64,000 nucleotides of DNA from Komagataeibacter xylinus NBRC 15237 (GCF_001571345.1 NZ_BCTP01000013.1:1-64000); one strand, 5' to 3'. Shown: positions 26,566 through 35,634, counted from the stretch's first letter. Notes: generated by a model from the sequence alone, not told the origin. Program-made: numbers and translations.

Positions 26566-27699
26566 TCATGTGGCAGGCGGCAAAATCTGACACCCGGAAC
26601 CACCAAGCCTCTGGCACAACTGCTGCGCAGCACCGTGCGAAAGGCCGGTCAGTCTTGCACGATAGACATGACCATGCCCGGATGCAACGCTTGCAACCTG
26701 GGTATGCACGCCGCTGAGCGAAACCTTGGCCCTTGCCTGCCCCGCCGCCTGCTCCGCCTGCCCTGCCGAGCCATAGGCGCCTACCTGCACGCCCCAGTCA
26801 TGCCCGCCCGCCATGCTGATCACGCCCGGGTGCTCGCCCGCAGCCACCATGGGGGTCATGCCGTCCTGCGCGCGCGCACGCCATGCCGCCCGCACGGCGG
26901 AGGCCTCGGGCGAGGGGGTCTCGAGCGCGGTTCCACCCGGCACGGAGGCCAGCATCCGCTGCCCCCGGCTGCGGCTGCTCTGGCTGTTCTGGGCGGCCTG
27001 CGCGCGGGCCATGGCACGCGCCTCGACCAGCAGGTCGGCCTGCGAGCGGTTGACGGGCGAACTCCCCGCGATGCGCGGCCCGATGGCCGCCACGTAGTTG
27101 CGCGTCTCCCTGGGCAGGGTGTGATAGTGATCGACAAAATCATCCAGCCGCCCCGGCCCGCTGTTATAGGCGGCCAGGAAGCCGGGCGAGCCGTAGATGT
27201 CATACATCTCGCGGATATAGGCGGTGCCCGCCATGATGTTGTCATGTGGCTCGAAGGCGTCGGGGCCAAGGTTGTAGCGCGCGCGCATCGCATCATAGGT
27301 GGGGGGCATGAGCTGCATCAGGCCCATGGCGCCGGGCAGCGAGGTCACGAACTGCCCGTTGCGATAAAGCTGGCCACCCGATTCGCGGTGCATCACCTCG
27401 CGTACCCACACCGCGGGCACGTCAAAGCGCTGCGAAGCCTCGGTAATGTAGGGGCCCCACGGGTCATCGGCCGGGCCGGGAGGGGTATAGCTGCTATGGG
27501 CACGGGCGCGGTAGGTGTCGGCCTCGTGGACCATCTGCTCTTCGCTCATGGTGCCCGCAGTGTTGTGGGCGCAGGCAGCCAGCGCACCTGCGAACCCAAG
27601 CGCCAGCCAGCGCAGAAGGCGGCGGGGCGAAGGACGAAATGGCCAGCCAACCCGATTGTCCGCTTCACCGGATGGTGCGTATGCCTGCGCTACTGCCAT
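26566..27699 (-). CDS. Lytic transglycosylase lipoprotein with SLT and SPOR-like domains
   Basis: A 377-residue cell-wall enzyme. The lipobox LAAC puts the acylated cysteine at residue 43. The SLT domain (about 80-210) has VMHRESGG with the catalytic Glu, GAMGLMQLMPPTY, and LAAYNSGPGRLDDF. A linker of about 75 residues rich in Ala/Ser/Arg follows, then a C-terminal SPOR-like module (GHDWGVQVGAYGSAGQAEQA...YRARLTGLS), which binds denuded glycan at division sites. It cleaves peptidoglycan strands. Its hydrophilic N-terminus of about 25 residues is longer than usual, so the start may lie farther in. Confidence 0.88.
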   Translation of the reverse strand: MAVAQAYAPSGEADNRVGWPFRPSPRRLLRWLALGFAGALAACAHNTAGTMSEEQMVHEADTYRARAHSSYTPPGPADDPWGPYITEASQRFDVPAVWVREVMHRESGGQLYRNGQFVTSLPGAMGLMQLMPPTYDAMRARYNLGPDAFEPHDNIMAGTAYIREMYDIYGSPGFLAAYNSGPGRLDDFVDHYHTLPRETRNYVAAIGPRIAGSSPVNRSQADLLVEARAMARAQAAQNSQSSRSRGQRMLASVPGGTALETPSPEASAVRAAWRARAQDGMTPMVAAGEHPGVISMAGGHDWGVQVGAYGSAGQAEQAAGQARAKVSLSGVHTQVASVASGHGHVYRARLTGLSHGAAQQLCQRLGGSGCQILPPAT

Positions 27700-27813
27700 G
27701 TCGTGCCGTAATCCTGCTTATGCCCGCACACCCAATGAAGGACGTGCCGACATGGCCCGCCCGGCATGGAACGGGCGCCGCACCATAACAGCGTGGGTCC
27801 GGCTTGTGCAATC

Positions 27814-27853
27814 CTGCCCTGCCGCCCCCGTGGCCACGGGGGCGGCAGGGCAG
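27814..27853. terminator. 40-bp perfect palindrome, possible terminator
   Basis: CTGCCCTGCCGCCCCCGTGG (27814-27833) is followed directly by its exact reverse complement (27834-27853). In RNA this is a 20-bp GC stem minus a small loop. It lies 11 bases past the aldo-keto reductase stop (minus strand). There is no T tract, so any termination would not be of the standard intrinsic type. Confidence 0.6.
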
Positions 27854-27864
27854 TTCCGGCGTGG

Positions 27865-28698
27865 TTACTCCTCGATATAGGTGGCCGGGTCGCCGCCGGT
27901 GCGGTGGGCCGGGGCATCGAGGGTGGCGAGGTCGCGCATGTCCTCATCGGTCAGTTGAAAATCGAACACCCGCAGGTTGGCGCGCATGCGCTCGGGGTGG
28001 GCACTTTTGGGAATGGGCACCGAGCCTGTCTGCACCACCCAGCGCAGCATGACCTGCGCGGGCGTGCGGCCATGACGCTCGGCCACGCGTGCCAGCGTGG
28101 GGTCCTTGAGGATGTCGCCACGCCCCAGCGGGCTCCATGCCTGCGTGAGAATGCCGAGCTTGCCGTCAACTTCACGCTGTGCGGCCTGCGCGAAATCGAC
28201 GTGCATCTCGATCTGGTTGACCGCGGGCGTAACACCCGTTTCATCCACAAGGCGCTGCAGGTGCTCGGGCAGGAAGTTGGACACGCCGATGGAGCGCACC
28301 CGCCCTTCTTTTTGCAGGCGGATCATTGCCTTCCAGCTCTCCACGTACAGATCCTTGCTCGGCAGCGGCCAGTGGATGAGATACATGTCGATATAGCTCA
28401 TCTTGAGCCGCTCGAGGCTGGCCTCGAAGGCGCGCAGCGTGCTGTCAAAGCCCTGCTCGGCCCCACGCAGCTTGGTGGTGACAAAGATGTCTTCCCGCCC
28501 CACATCAAAACTGAGCAGGCCGGTGCCGACCCCGCTTTCGTTGCCGTAGCGCGCTGCCGTGTCGAACAGGCGGTAGCCTGCGGTAAGCGCCTCGCGCACG
28601 GCGGCTTCGGCCTGTGGGTTGTCGAGAGGGTAGGTGCCAAACCCGATCGCGGGGATCTTGCGTCCATCATTGAGGGTCAGCAGGGGGATGGTGGTCAT
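27865..28698 (-). CDS. Aldo/keto reductase
   Basis: A 277-residue NADPH-dependent aldo/keto reductase of the 2,5-diketo-gluconate reductase type. The catalytic tetrad is visible: Asp and Tyr in FDTAARYGNE, Lys in TTKL, and His in YLIHWPLP. The cofactor-binding end is VPIPKSAHPERMRANL. Such enzymes reduce keto-sugars and aldehydes, which suits an acetic acid bacterium, but the substrate is not known. A 40-bp palindrome follows its stop. Confidence 0.92.
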   Translation of the reverse strand: MTTIPLLTLNDGRKIPAIGFGTYPLDNPQAEAAVREALTAGYRLFDTAARYGNESGVGTGLLSFDVGREDIFVTTKLRGAEQGFDSTLRAFEASLERLKMSYIDMYLIHWPLPSKDLYVESWKAMIRLQKEGRVRSIGVSNFLPEHLQRLVDETGVTPAVNQIEMHVDFAQAAQREVDGKLGILTQAWSPLGRGDILKDPTLARVAERHGRTPAQVMLRWVVQTGSVPIPKSAHPERMRANLRVFDFQLTDEDMRDLATLDAPAHRTGGDPATYIEE

Positions 28699-28886
28699 GG
28701 TCGTTCCTTCGCCTGGCGCCCCGGCGTTGCATGGTGCCCCGGCGCAAGGGCGGCAGGGTGGCGACCAGGCCGGGGCAGGACGTGTCGCCGTCTGTTACCC
28801 TAACGACATCACGCGGCTTTTGTTTTATGCCCAGTTTTCAGGACTGGGCTGCATGTGGTTCATTATCAGCACCAGACGAGGACCGA

Positions 28887-29912
28887 ATGACCGATACATC
28901 CGCCGACCTGCACCACACCATCCTGACCCTCGATACCCACGTCGATATTCCGTGGCCCGACCGGGGCGACTTCGCCACAGGCAGCCCCTCGCGCCGGGTG
29001 GACCTGCCGCGCATGCGCGCAGGCGGCCTGCGGGCGGCCTGCCTCGTGGCCTATGTGGGCCAGGGCGCGCGTGACGCGGCGGCGCATGCCGCAGCCTCCG
29101 CCCGCGCGCTGGCCATGCTGCGCGTGATCAACGATGCGGGCCGGATCGGGGGCGTGCGCGTGTGCGATACGGCGGCAGGCGTGCGCGCGGCGTATGAAGC
29201 CGGTGACATCGCCATCGTGCCCGCCGTGGAGAACGGCTACGCGATGGGCGACAACCTCTCGCTGATCGGGCAGTTCCGCGCCCTTGGCGCGCGGTACATG
29301 ACGCTGACCCATAACGGCCATAACGCCCTGGCCGACTCGGCACGCCCCATGCACCACCTCAACGACCCCGAAAGCCTGCATGGCGGCCTGTCGGCGCTGG
29401 GGCGGGCCGCAATTGCGGAAATGAACCGCACCGGCATGCTCATCGATGTATCGCACACCGCGCGCGACACCATGATGCAGGCGGTCGAACTCGCGCGCGC
29501 GCCGGTCTTTGCCAGCCATTCCTGCGTGCGCGCGCTGTGCGATCACCCCCGCAACCTCGATGATGGCCAGCTTGATGCGCTGCGCGCGTGTGGCGGCGTG
29601 ATCCACATCACCGCGATGGACGCCTTCCTGCGCCCGCGCGACGTGCGCGACATCCGCCCCGTCACGGTGGCGGATTTCGTGGACCATATCGATTACGCCG
29701 TGCAGCGAATCGGCATCAAGCATGTCGGCATCTCATCGGATTTCGATGGCGGCGGCGGCATTCGCGGCTGGGCCGATGCATCGGAATCAGGCAACCTCAC
29801 CGCCGAACTGCTGCGCCGGGGCTACGACCACGCCCAGATCGCGGCCCTGTGGGGCGAAAACTTCCTGCGCCTGCTCGACCAGGCCGACGCGGTTGCCCGC
29901 ACGATCGCGTGA
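28887..29912 (+). CDS. Membrane dipeptidase (peptidase family M19)
   Basis: A 341-residue zinc dipeptidase of the renal dipeptidase family, cleaving dipeptides, possibly with D-residues. LDTHVDIPW gives the first metal ligands, AVENGYAMG the bridging Glu, LTHNGHNALADS a His pair, IDVSHTARDTM and FASHSCVRALCDHPRN further ligands, and HVGISSDFDGGGG the conserved Asp. No signal peptide is seen, so it is probably cytoplasmic. GAGGA lies about five bases before ATG 28887. It stands upstream of ahcY but is separated by a hairpin region. Confidence 0.92.
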   Translation: MTDTSADLHHTILTLDTHVDIPWPDRGDFATGSPSRRVDLPRMRAGGLRAACLVAYVGQGARDAAAHAAASARALAMLRVINDAGRIGGVRVCDTAAGVRAAYEAGDIAIVPAVENGYAMGDNLSLIGQFRALGARYMTLTHNGHNALADSARPMHHLNDPESLHGGLSALGRAAIAEMNRTGMLIDVSHTARDTMMQAVELARAPVFASHSCVRALCDHPRNLDDGQLDALRACGGVIHITAMDAFLRPRDVRDIRPVTVADFVDHIDYAVQRIGIKHVGISSDFDGGGGIRGWADASESGNLTAELLRRGYDHAQIAALWGENFLRLLDQADAVARTIA

Positions 29913-29956
29913 ATACAAATCCCGCCCGCTCTGGATCAGTCGCGCCCAAACGGGTA

Positions 29957-29987
29957 TATCCTGTGCCGAATTAACGAACACAGGATA
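29957..29987 (+). promoter_or_regulatory. Hairpin sequestering the ahcY ribosome-binding site
   Basis: TATCCTGTG (29957-29965) pairs perfectly with CACAGGATA (29979-29987) across a 13-base loop. The right arm contains AGGA, the ribosome-binding site six bases before the ahcY ATG, so folding would block initiation. It does not match the known SAH riboswitch consensus. Confidence 0.6.
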
Positions 29988-29991
29988 AAAC

Positions 29992-31290
29992 ATGACCACC
30001 AGCACCGACTACAAGGTCAAGGACATCTCGCTCGCCGAGTGGGGCCGCAAGGAAATCTCGATCGCCGAAGGTGAAATGCCGGGCCTGATGGCGCTGCGTG
30101 CCGAGCACGGCGGGGAAAAGCCGCTCAAGGGCGCGCGGATCGCAGGCTGCCTGCACATGACGATCCAGACCGCCGTGCTGATCGAGACCCTGACCGCGCT
30201 CGGCGCCGAGGTGCGCTGGTCGTCATGCAACATCTTCTCGACGCAGGACCAGGCCGCCGCCGCCATTGCCGCGACCGGCGTGCCCGTGTTCGCGTGGAAG
30301 GGCCTGACGGAAGACGAGTTCAACTGGTGCATCGAGCAGACCATCCACGGGCCGGATGGCTGGACGCCCAACATGATCCTCGATGATGGCGGCGACCTGA
30401 CCGTCATGATGCACGACAAGTATCCCGAACTACTGGAAAACGTGCGCGGCCTGTCCGAGGAGACCACCACCGGCGTGCACCGCCTGTGGGAGATGGCAAA
30501 GAAGGGCACGCTTAAGGTTCCGGCCATCAACGTCAATGACAGCGTGACCAAGTCGAAGTTCGACAACCTGTATGGCTGCCGCGAGAGCCTTGTCGATGCC
30601 ATCCGCCGTGGCACGGACGTGATGATGGCAGGCAAGGTGGCCGTGGTGGCCGGTTATGGCGACGTGGGCAAGGGTTCGGCCGCATCGCTGCGCAACGCGG
30701 GCTGCCGCGTGCTGGTAACCGAGGTTGACCCCATCTGCGCGCTGCAGGCCGCAATGGAAGGCTACGAGGTCGTGACGATGGAAGAAGCTGCTCCGCGCGG
30801 CGACATCTTCGTAACCGCCACGGGCAACATCGACATCATCACCATCGAGCACATGCGCGAGATGAAGCACCGCGCGATCGTGTGCAACATCGGGCACTTC
30901 GATTCCGAGATCCAGATCAATGCCCTGCGCAACTACACGTGGGACAACATCAAGCCGCAGGTTGACGAGGTCGTCTTCCCTGACGGCAAGCGCCTGATCG
31001 TGCTGTCCGAAGGGCGGCTGGTGAACCTTGGCAACGCCACGGGCCACCCCTCGTTCGTCATGTCCGCGTCGTTCACCAACCAGACGCTGGCGCAGCTTGA
31101 GCTGTGGCAGGCGCCCAAGGGCAAATACGAAAACAAGGTCTATACCCTGCCCAAGCACCTTGATGAGAAGGTCGCCTTCCTGCACCTGGCCAAGGTGGGG
31201 GCGCACCTGTCCAAGATGACCAGGGAACAGGCAGACTACATTGACGTGCCGGTCAACGGTCCCTTCAAGAATGAAGAGTACCGTTACTGA
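29992..31290 (+). CDS. ahcY: Adenosylhomocysteinase (S-adenosyl-L-homocysteine hydrolase)
   Basis: A 432-residue enzyme that splits S-adenosylhomocysteine to homocysteine and adenosine, recycling the by-product of methylation. The substrate-binding [23 protein letters not shown], the NAD-binding [21 protein letters not shown] and the C-terminal EEYRY are all standard. It is the shorter form found in many alphaproteobacteria. A hairpin covers its ribosome-binding site, suggesting control of translation. A GC hairpin (31325-31344) follows before the next gene. Confidence 0.97.
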   Translation: MTTSTDYKVKDISLAEWGRKEISIAEGEMPGLMALRAEHGGEKPLKGARIAGCLHMTIQTAVLIETLTALGAEVRWSSCNIFSTQDQAAAAIAATGVPVFAWKGLTEDEFNWCIEQTIHGPDGWTPNMILDDGGDLTVMMHDKYPELLENVRGLSEETTTGVHRLWEMAKKGTLKVPAINVNDSVTKSKFDNLYGCRESLVDAIRRGTDVMMAGKVAVVAGYGDVGKGSAASLRNAGCRVLVTEVDPICALQAAMEGYEVVTMEEAAPRGDIFVTATGNIDIITIEHMREMKHRAIVCNIGHFDSEIQINALRNYTWDNIKPQVDEVVFPDGKRLIVLSEGRLVNLGNATGHPSFVMSASFTNQTLAQLELWQAPKGKYENKVYTLPKHLDEKVAFLHLAKVGAHLSKMTREQADYIDVPVNGPFKNEEYRY

Positions 31291-31324
31291 GCGCTGCCAG
31301 GCGAACCTGACGACGCATGTGAAC

Positions 31325-31344
31325 GGCCTGGCACCCGCCAGGCC
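31325..31344. other. Short GC hairpin between ahcY and the DUF3597 gene
   Basis: GGCCTGGC-ACCC-GCCAGGCC is a perfect 8-bp stem with a 4-base loop. It has no T tract. It may protect the ahcY 3' end or attenuate readthrough. Confidence 0.45.
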
Positions 31345-31370
31345 GGATACACGATGAAGAAAGAGAGATC

Positions 31371-31766
31371 ATGAGCATTTTCGGTTCAATCCTGTCCAAG
31401 ATTTTTGGCAGCCATGCTGCTGCCGCCACCCCGGCCGCAACCCCCGCAGCCGGTACGGCCGCCCCTGCCGCCGCGGCTCCCGCAGCAGCCCCTGCGGCCC
31501 CGGCCCAGCCGGTGGACGTGAATGCCGTGCTGAGCGCGCTGGCGGCGAAGTATCCCCAGAAGCTGAACTGGCAGGTCTCGATCGTTGACCTGATGACGCT
31601 GCTCGGGCTGGACAGCTCGCTTGCCGCGCGCCGCGAACTGGCCACCGAACTGCACTACACCGGTGACATGAACGATACCGCCCCCATGAACATCTGGCTG
31701 ATCAAGCAGGTCATGCAGAAGCTGGCGGAAAATGGCGGCAAGGTCTCCCCTGACCTGATGAAATAA
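31371..31766 (+). CDS. DUF3597 protein
   Basis: A 131-residue protein of the DUF3597 family. It starts MSIFGSILSKIFG, followed by an Ala/Pro-rich linker (about 15-48) and the conserved C-terminal domain: VDVNAVLSALAAK, LNWQVSIVDLMTLLGLDSS, ARRELATELHYTGD, MNIWLIKQVMQKLAENGG. The family is widespread in proteobacteria and has no known function; its fold resembles LysM-associated or peptidoglycan-related regions but this is uncertain. A T-tailed hairpin follows at 31784-31824. Confidence 0.88.
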   Translation: MSIFGSILSKIFGSHAAAATPAATPAAGTAAPAAAAPAAAPAAPAQPVDVNAVLSALAAKYPQKLNWQVSIVDLMTLLGLDSSLAARRELATELHYTGDMNDTAPMNIWLIKQVMQKLAENGGKVSPDLMK

Positions 31767-31783
31767 AGCCCAACTGCGTGACA

Positions 31784-31824
31784 GCGGGCGGACGCGTGGC
31801 CTGTGGCCGCCGCCCGCCCGTTTT
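31784..31824 (+). terminator. Terminator after the DUF3597 gene
   Basis: GCGGGCGG (31784-31791) pairs with CCGCCCGC (31810-31817), with GGCC repeats inside the loop, followed shortly by TTTT (31821-31824). Confidence 0.7.
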
Positions 31825-31884
31825 CATGTCAGCCACCGCCCGGACACGACAGCCGCAGCAGGCGGCATGATGGAGGGACAAGCG

Positions 31885-32946
31885 ATGGAAACCGTTCCCG
31901 ACTTTCCCGCAGCCGACGCCGCCATGCCGATGGAAGGCAGGCTGGCCGCCACGTCCATCTCGAACGGGCTGGTCTGGGCCATTGGCTGCCAGTCCGGCCA
32001 CCGCCCCGTGCGGCTCAATGACGAGCAAATTACGCGGGCACTTGAAGGCGGCTCGCCCGCCAGCCCCGATTCATGGGTCTGGCTGCATTACGATATCGTC
32101 CACACCGCCAGCCGCGCCCATATCCAGGCCATACCCTGCCTGCCCGAGGAAGTGCGCCTCGCACTTGGCAGCACCGACCGCGGCACCAATGTGGAGGCGG
32201 AAGGCGACATCGTGTATGGCGCCCTGCCCGGCTTTGATGATGCCATGTCGGAGGATGACAAGAACCTCTCTGCCTGGCGCTTTGCCGTGCTGCCCGACCT
32301 GCTCATCACCACGCGCCGCCAGCCGGTGCCGGCACTTGGGGTGGTGTACCGCGCGCTGCAACGCAATGAGTCCTTTGATTCCCCCGCCGAGGTCGTGGAC
32401 CATACGCTGCTGGAATTCGCCGATACCGTGCGGCGCAACATCGCCATGCTCGATGACCAGCTCGACCGCGCCGAGGACCTGCTGCTGACGCTGGACCAGC
32501 ACACCGATTTCGGGCGCATCAGCGGGCTGATCGGCCGCGTGCGCCGCCGCTCGACCGAATTACGGCGCGTGATCTCGCCCGTGGACCGCATCTTCCACAA
32601 CGAAGACCTTGAACTGCCCGAATGGGCGGAAGATGACATACGCGACCGCTCGCAGCGCCAGATCCACGCGGCCCTCGATGACCTTCTGGCGCTGCAGGAC
32701 CGCTCGCGCTCGCTGCAGGATGAACTGGCATCAGGCCAGGCGGAAGAAACCAACCGCCGCCTTTACACCGTCTCCATCGTGACCACGCTCATGCTGCCCG
32801 CCACCTTCGTAACCGGTTTCTTTGGCATGAATACCGGTGGCATGTTCCTGGCATCGGGCGGCATGGGCACGATGGAAGCCGGCGGCATCTGCTTCATCTT
32901 CATGATGATCACGTGGTTCCTGCTCAAGATCATGAAGCTGCTCTAG
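31885..32946 (+). CDS. CorA/ZntB-like divalent metal transporter
   Basis: A 353-residue inner-membrane protein of the CorA superfamily. A soluble N-terminal alpha/beta domain precedes a long helix with many charged residues (NIAMLDDQLDRAEDLLLTL, later LLALQDRSRSLQDELASGQ). Two C-terminal membrane helices carry the signature GFFGMNTGGM between them. The acidic region and PEWAEDD fit ZntB-like zinc or magnesium transporters. ATG at 31885 has GGAGGGA seven bases upstream; an ATG at 31867 is also in frame. Confidence 0.9.
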   Translation: METVPDFPAADAAMPMEGRLAATSISNGLVWAIGCQSGHRPVRLNDEQITRALEGGSPASPDSWVWLHYDIVHTASRAHIQAIPCLPEEVRLALGSTDRGTNVEAEGDIVYGALPGFDDAMSEDDKNLSAWRFAVLPDLLITTRRQPVPALGVVYRALQRNESFDSPAEVVDHTLLEFADTVRRNIAMLDDQLDRAEDLLLTLDQHTDFGRISGLIGRVRRRSTELRRVISPVDRIFHNEDLELPEWAEDDIRDRSQRQIHAALDDLLALQDRSRSLQDELASGQAEETNRRLYTVSIVTTLMLPATFVTGFFGMNTGGMFLASGGMGTMEAGGICFIFMMITWFLLKIMKLL

Positions 32947-32960
32947 CCCTGCGCCCCGCT

Positions 32961-33161
32961 TCAGCCTGCGGTATCTTCCTCGCCATCATGCTGCGGCAGG
33001 GTGAGCGGATCAGGCAGGTCGGTGGGAACGGGCTCGGGGCGGGGCTTTTTGCTGGCATCCGGATCAGGCCGGGCCTCGGGCGGCGAACTGACGCCGGGGG
33101 CCGGATAGCGCCTGCCTTCGCCATCGCCGGGGCCAGATTTTTCAGGGTCATCATGCGTCAT
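32961..33161 (-). CDS. Small disordered Pro/Asp-rich protein (66 aa)
   Basis: ATG at 33161 has GGAAGGA seven bases upstream. The 66-residue product (MTHDDPEKSGPGDGEGRRYP...) is rich in Pro, Asp and Glu, has no hydrophobic core, and should be disordered. The good ribosome-binding site and independent position between a convergent gene and a tRNA argue that it is a gene. Function unknown. Confidence 0.55.
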   Translation of the reverse strand: MTHDDPEKSGPGDGEGRRYPAPGVSSPPEARPDPDASKKPRPEPVPTDLPDPLTLPQHDGEEDTAG

Positions 33162-33266
33162 GGCCTGATCCTTCCCATCATCCATCACCAAGCCAACGCC
33201 TGTAGCACCAGTGGGTTGCCCCGCCGGGCAGGACGGTAGGGGAGAAAACAGCCTGCAAAACTGAAG

Positions 33267-33300
33267 AAAGTTTTTGGTGAAGCTTTTTGAAAAAAGCTGC
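33267..33300 (+). repeat. Palindromic element, copy 7 (first hairpin only)
   Basis: AAAGTTTTTGGTGAAGC then TTTTTGAAAAAAGCTGC. Only the left end and hairpin 1 are present. It lies between a small gene and the 3' end of tRNA-Gly. Confidence 0.7.
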
Positions 33301-33325
33301 AAAAAAGAAAATGCCCGTAAACGAC

Positions 33326-33349
33326 GAAAGCCGCCTTGCGGCGGCTTTC
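33326..33349 (-). terminator. Terminator of tRNA-Gly
   Basis: AAAGCCGCC (33327-33335) pairs with GGCGGCTTT (33340-33348) across TTGC. It lies just past the 3' end of the tRNA on the minus strand. Confidence 0.7.
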
Positions 33350-33375
33350 TCGTAACCAACTGATTTTTAACAATC

Positions 33376-33450
33376 TGGAGCGGGCGATGGGATTCGAACC
33401 CACGACCCCAACCTTGGCAAGGTTGTGCTCTACCCCTGAGCTACGCCCGC
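33376..33450 (-). tRNA. tRNA-Gly (anticodon GCC)
   Basis: On the minus strand, GCGGGCG pairs with CGCCCGC in the acceptor stem; the D arm is TAGCTCAGGGGTAGAGCA, the anticodon loop TTGCCAA gives GCC for glycine, the T loop is GTTCGAATC, and CCA is encoded. Confidence 0.96.
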
Positions 33451-33662
33451 GCTCCGTGTCGGTGAAGCGGTTTTTACGGTAAACCCGTGGGAGCCGCAAG
33501 GGGGAAAAATGCGTTTCCCGAAGTTTTTTTTCATCCCGCCACAAGGCGGTTGCGACGGTCGCGGGGAATGCCAATCTATTGCACAAGAACGAACCGGCAG
33601 GACGGGCCATGCGCAAGCAACCCGCCTACGCCTGCCGCCAGACCGACAGGATATGCGACCAT

Positions 33663-34628
33663 ATGGACTACATCATCGGCCAGACCCCCCGCCCTGACAG
33701 TTCCGGCCCCGCAGGCGCAGTGCCCGGCGGCGGCCCCGACCCGGTCATGGACGGCACGCAGAACACCTTCATGCGCGACGTGGTGGATGCAAGCCGCGAC
33801 ATGCCGGTGCTGGTCGATTTCTGGGCCACGTGGTGCAACCCGTGCAAGCAGCTCACCCCGGTGCTGGAAAAAGTGGTGCGCGCGGCGCGCGGGCGCGTGC
33901 GGCTGGTCAAGGTTGATGTCGATGCCAACCGCGCGCTGGTGCAGCAGCTTGGCCAGATCGGCCTGCCGGTGCAGTCGATCCCGCTCGTGGCCGTGTTCTG
34001 GCAGGGCCAGATTCTGGACATGATGCAGGGCGCCAAACCCGAGAGCGAAGTGCGGCACTTTGTCGAGAATGCCCTCAAGGCCGCAGGCGGCGGCGCCCTG
34101 CCCGCAGCCGAACTGATCGAGGCGGCGCGCAAGGACATGGCCGAGGGCCGCGCGGAGGCAGCGGCCGGCCTGTTCTCGCAGGTGCTGGAAATCGAGCCGG
34201 AAAATCCCGCCGCATGGGGTGGCCTGGCCCGCGCGCTGATCGAGATGGGCGATGAGGAAGGCGCCGAGACCGCGCTCAATGACGCCCCGCCCGCCATTGC
34301 CAGCCATGCCGAGATAACAGGCGCGCGGGCGGCCCTCGAACTCAAGCGCGAGGGCCGCAAGGCTGCGGAGGAAGCAGAAGGAATCCGCGCCCGCATTGCC
34401 GCCAACCCCAAGGATTATGCCGCCCGCTTCGAGCTGTCAGCCGCGCTGAACGCTGCGGGCAAGCGGGCCGAGGCCGCCGATGAGCTGCTGACCATCATGA
34501 AGGCGGACCGGCAGTGGAACGATGATGCCGCCCGCCTGCAGCTCATCCGCCTGTTCGAGGCCTGGGGCCAGACCGACCCCGACACCGTGGCCGCGCGGCG
34601 GCGCATGTCCTCGCTGCTGTTTTCGTGA
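33663..34628 (+). CDS. Thioredoxin-domain co-chaperone (YbbN/CnoX-like)
   Basis: A 321-residue protein with a thioredoxin domain (about 35-145: DMPVLVDFWATWCNPCKQLTPVLEKV, active-site WCNPC; IPLVAVFWQGQI with the cis-Pro region VQSIP) followed by a tetratricopeptide-type helical C-terminus (ENPAAWGGLARALIEMGD, RFELSAALNAAG). This is the YbbN/CnoX layout, a chaperone-linked holdase that protects against oxidative and heat stress. It overlaps the Lon-domain gene (GTGA), forming a conserved alphaproteobacterial operon with it and trm112. The start is uncertain; MDYIIGQ at 33663 is favoured. Confidence 0.88.
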   Translation: MDYIIGQTPRPDSSGPAGAVPGGGPDPVMDGTQNTFMRDVVDASRDMPVLVDFWATWCNPCKQLTPVLEKVVRAARGRVRLVKVDVDANRALVQQLGQIGLPVQSIPLVAVFWQGQILDMMQGAKPESEVRHFVENALKAAGGGALPAAELIEAARKDMAEGRAEAAAGLFSQVLEIEPENPAAWGGLARALIEMGDEEGAETALNDAPPAIASHAEITGARAALELKREGRKAAEEAEGIRARIAANPKDYAARFELSAALNAAGKRAEAADELLTIMKADRQWNDDAARLQLIRLFEAWGQTDPDTVAARRRMSSLLFS

Positions 34629-35395
34629 CGCGGCATGACGAAAGCGGGGTGGTCGTCATTCATGATGACATCCCCCGCCGCATCCCGCTGGTAAGCGAAA
34701 TGACGCTGGCGGACTTCCCCGCCGAGCTGGGGCTTTTCCCGCTTGATGAGGCCCTGCTGCTGCCGCAGGGGCGACTGCCGCTCAATGTGTTCGAGCCGCG
34801 CTACATCGCGCTGGTGGAGGACGCACTGGCCAGCAACCGGCTGATCGGCATGATCCAGCCCCGCCTGCTCAATGGCATGGATGACACGCCGCTTGATGAT
34901 GAGGCCGATGACCCCGGCATGGATGATGGCTACAGCCACACCCCGCCGCTGTACAACATTGGCTGCGTGGGCCGCATCACCGCCATGACCGAGCGGGCTG
35001 ATGGCACCTACGCCATCACGCTGACCGGCATCGCGCGCTTCCGCCTGCTGCGCGAGACGGGGCTGCGCCGTGGCTACCGGGTGGCGCGGGTCGATACCTC
35101 GTCCTTCGTGTCCGACCTGACCGATGTGGAAGATGACATCCCCTTCGACCGCGAGGGGCTGCTCAACGCACTGCATGATTTCTGCGAGGCGCAGGGGGTC
35201 AGCACCCAGTGGGACGCGCTGCACCAGATGGATGACGCCGCCCTGCTCGTCACCCTGCCCATGATCTGCCCCTTTGGCACGGCGCCGCGCCAGAAGATGC
35301 TCGAGGCCCCGACCCCTGCCGACCGCGCGCGCATCCTGCGTGATCTGCTGGAAGGGTCTGGACAGGAACCCGATGAGGGTGCATCCCCCGCATAA
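34625..35395 (+). CDS. LON substrate-binding domain protein
   Basis: A 256-residue protein made of a stand-alone N-terminal (substrate-binding) domain of Lon protease, without ATPase or protease parts. LGLFPLDEALLLPQGRLPLNVFEPRY is the conserved opening (LPLFPL...LLPG..LPL.IFE.RY), followed by NIGCVGRI and the ITLTGIARFRL strand. It may bind misfolded or regulatory proteins. The start is GTG at 34625, overlapping the thioredoxin-like gene by four bases, and the third gene of the set, trm112-like, follows 21 bases later. Confidence 0.9.
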   Translation: MTRHDESGVVVIHDDIPRRIPLVSEMTLADFPAELGLFPLDEALLLPQGRLPLNVFEPRYIALVEDALASNRLIGMIQPRLLNGMDDTPLDDEADDPGMDDGYSHTPPLYNIGCVGRITAMTERADGTYAITLTGIARFRLLRETGLRRGYRVARVDTSSFVSDLTDVEDDIPFDREGLLNALHDFCEAQGVSTQWDALHQMDDAALLVTLPMICPFGTAPRQKMLEAPTPADRARILRDLLEGSGQEPDEGASPA

Positions 35396-35416
35396 CCATT
35401 ACCCACCGCAACCTGC

Positions 35417-35626
35417 ATGGAACCCGCCACCATGACCGAAAAGCCCCTCGCGCCGCCTCTCGACCCCCGGCTGCTGTCCATTCTCGTCTGCCCCGTGACC
35501 AAGGGGCCGCTGGTCTATGATCGCGAGGCGGGTGAACTGATCAGCAAGCGCGCCGGTCTGGCTTTTCCCGTGCGCGACGGCATTCCCATCATGCTGCCCG
35601 ATGAAGCCCGCAGGCTTGATGCCTGA
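35417..35626 (+). CDS. Trm112/UPF0434 family small protein
   Basis: A 69-residue protein of the Trm112 family: [21 protein letters not shown], then [21 protein letters not shown]. In eukaryotes Trm112 activates methyltransferases; the bacterial role is unclear. Only one Cys (CPVTKG) of the zinc-binding pattern remains, as usual in UPF0434 proteins. A second ATG at 35432 (MTEKPLAPP) is possible. It ends the ybbN-like/Lon-domain operon, and a palindromic element follows. Confidence 0.9.
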   Translation: MEPATMTEKPLAPPLDPRLLSILVCPVTKGPLVYDREAGELISKRAGLAFPVRDGIPIMLPDEARRLDA

Positions 35627-35634
35627 ATATAATG

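Noticed and set aside
29913-29991. SAH riboswitch upstream of ahcY
   Set aside because: The known SAH core (GAGGAGCGCUGC-type) is absent; only a simple hairpin is present.
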